NCBI RefSeq assembly: GCF_937920395.1
Contig: NZ_CALEVF010000251.1
Coordinates: forward strand, 1 to 14,570
Length of the DNA: 14,570 nucleotides
DNA from: an uncultured Clostridium sp.
Lineage (GTDB): Bacteria; Bacillota; Clostridia; Clostridiales; Clostridiaceae
Reading direction: 5' to 3'
Shown piece by piece: positions 13,578 to 14,570 of this stretch. The position numbers were made by a program, and so were the translations under genes. Numbering within the stretch: position 1 is the stretch's first letter; the number at the start of each line of letters is the position of its first letter. The notes beneath the pieces were generated by a model. That model saw only the letters and a list, made by a program, of their open reading frames with translations, searched no databases and had not been told where the DNA came from.

Positions 13578-13722
13578 AAACATCAATAAAGCATATAACC
13601 GTGATCATTTAGGGTTGCTTAAAGATAAGCATATATTTAGCATAATAAAAAAGAACAAGTCTAAGATGCCTTATAACTAATTTGTAGTTAATATTGATGT
13701 TTAGAAAATTTCAGTTGGGAGG
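13578..13722 (+). promoter_or_regulatory. structured mRNA leader of map (candidate cis-regulatory RNA)
   Basis: AAACATCAATA (13578-13588) pairs perfectly with TATTGATGTTT (13692-13702), closing a domain of about 125 nt. Directly inside, AAGC/AACC (13589-13592, 13597-13600) pairs with GGTT/GCTT (13613-13620). ATAAGCAT (13625-13632) pairs with ATG-C-CTTAT (13666-13674) with one bulge, and TAACTA (13674-13679) pairs with TAGTTA (13685-13690) around a 5-nt loop. The helices abut almost end to end. Segment CCTTATAACT (13669-13678) can alternatively pair with the Shine-Dalgarno region AGTTGGGAGG (13713-13722), with two wobbles and one mismatch. It matches no riboswitch class I can recall. AT-rich sequence gives chance pairing, so this is a candidate only. 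Confidence 0.45.
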
Positions 13723-13729
13723 AAATAAA

Positions 13730-14570
13730 ATGAATAAACTATCACGAAATGATGTGTGTTGGTGTGGAAGTGGCAAAAAATATAAAAAATGCCATCTGAA
13801 TCAAGACATATTTATAAGTAATATAGAAGAGAAAGTTGGGTATACAATACCTAGAGATATTATGAAAACTCAGGAGCAGATAGAAGGTATAAGAAAAAGC
13901 TGTAAGCTGACTCATGATGTATTAGACATTGTTAGTGAAAGAATAAAAGTGGGAGTAACCACAGAGGAAATTAATACTTGGGTACATGAATATACAATAG
14001 AGCATAATGCATACCCAGCACCATTAGGCTACGGTGGATTTCCTAAGAGCGTATGTACATCAATAAATAATGTGATATGTCATGGAATACCATGTGAAAC
14101 TATTCTAAAAGATGGTGATATAGTTAATGTAGATGTATCTTGTATATTAGATGGATATTATGGTGACGCTAGCAGAATGTATGTGATCGGTGAGGGGTCT
14201 AAAGAGGCCGTAGATTTGGTACGTGTTTCAAAGGAATGTTTAGACCTAGGCATAGAACAAGTGAAACCATTTAATACACTGGGAGATATAGGAAATGCTA
14301 TTCAGCAACATGCAGAAAGCCTTGGTTATTCTGTAGTATATGATTATGGTGGTCATGGTGTTGGACTAGAATTTCATGAAGAGCCATTTGTAGCGCATGT
14401 TGGTAAAAAAGGTGAAGGTACAATATTATTACCTAATATGACGTTTACTATTGAACCTATGATAAATATTGGAAGCCCGGAGACTAGAGTACTTGATGAT
14501 GATTGGACAGCGGTGACAACAGATGGTTCATTGTCATCTCAATGGGAACATACAATACTTGTTACTCAAA
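13730..14570 (+). CDS. map: type I methionine aminopeptidase with N-terminal SEC-C motif (3' end outside the window)
   Basis: This enzyme removes the initiator methionine from new proteins. The frame is open from the ATG at 13730 to the window edge, giving 280 residues with only a short C-terminal tail missing. Residues 8-22 hold a SEC-C zinc motif (Cys10-x-Cys12-x8-Cys21-His22). The pita-bread catalytic domain follows, with all five metal ligands: Asp135 in VNVDVS, Asp146 in YGDASRM, His209 in GGHGVGLEFH, Glu242 in FTIEPM and Glu273 in QWEHTI. Catalytic-site histidines His118 (ICHGIP) and His216 are also present. GGGAGGA lies 8 nt before the ATG. The SEC-C extension is known in some methionine aminopeptidases and probably helps ribosome or protein contact. 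The gene follows a long, potentially folded leader. Confidence 0.95.
   Translation, partial: MNKLSRNDVCWCGSGKKYKKCHLNQDIFISNIEEKVGYTIPRDIMKTQEQIEGIRKSCKLTHDVLDIVSERIKVGVTTEEINTWVHEYTIEHNAYPAPLGYGGFPKSVCTSINNVICHGIPCETILKDGDIVNVDVSCILDGYYGDASRMYVIGEGSKEAVDLVRVSKECLDLGIEQVKPFNTLGDIGNAIQQHAESLGYSVVYDYGGHGVGLEFHEEPFVAHVGKKGEGTILLPNMTFTIEPMINIGSPETRVLDDDWTAVTTDGSLSSQWEHTILVTQ

Larger units (their letters stand above)
13370..13729 (+). other. 360-bp region between the 90-residue gene and map
   Basis: No coding sequence is supported here. It contains the second copy of an AT tandem repeat, a strong terminator (13431-13467), about 80 bp of featureless AT-rich DNA, a candidate -10 (13551-13556), and a leader segment (13578-13722) with several nested complementary arms ahead of the map start codon. 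Confidence 0.75.

Noticed and set aside
13578..13722. Known riboswitch (c-di-GMP I/II, purine, THF, preQ1, SAM, T-box)
   Set aside because: None of the conserved cores I recall for these classes is present, so no class name was assigned.

Overview
The window is AT-rich, uses strong purine-rich ribosome-binding sites and carries dense, mostly plus-strand genes. Its FabK-type fatty-acid operon, MarR/FabT-like regulator, SASP-like spore gene and SEC-C methionine aminopeptidase point to a spore-forming Clostridium-type Firmicute. I cannot name the species from sequence alone.

Positions 1-10378 hold an essentially complete type II fatty-acid synthesis operon on the + strand: fabT-like regulator (its first few codons lie outside the window), fabH, acpP, fabK, fabD, fabG, fabF, accB, fabZ, accC, accD, accA. 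The four acetyl-CoA carboxylase subunits make malonyl-CoA. FabD loads malonate onto ACP, FabH starts and FabF extends the chain, and FabG, FabZ and FabK complete each cycle. Every catalytic residue I checked is present. A 16-bp hairpin with a T-run lies between acpP and fabK and could lower expression of the downstream genes relative to ACP. A weak terminator-like hairpin follows accA.

Positions 10502-11383 encode a DegV/FakB-type fatty-acid-binding protein, a functional neighbour of the operon. A long bidirectional terminator separates it from a convergent 52-codon minus-strand gene (11501-11659) with an alpha/beta-SASP-like segment. proC (11848-12657) follows, with an extended -10 promoter and a strong terminator.

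Positions 12658-14570 are the least ordinary part. A promoter with a perfect 9+9 palindrome in its spacer (TetR-type operator architecture) precedes a leader of about 170 nt. This leader contains a 9+9 dyad and tandem 18-bp palindromic repeats, and it feeds an unrecognised 90-residue protein. After another terminator, a second promoter and a leader of about 165 nt precede a SEC-C methionine aminopeptidase that runs off the right edge. That leader can fold as a closed multi-helix junction with an alternative pairing to the Shine-Dalgarno sequence. These two leaders and the acpP-fabK hairpin are the best candidates for undescribed regulation. The enzymes themselves are well-known families.
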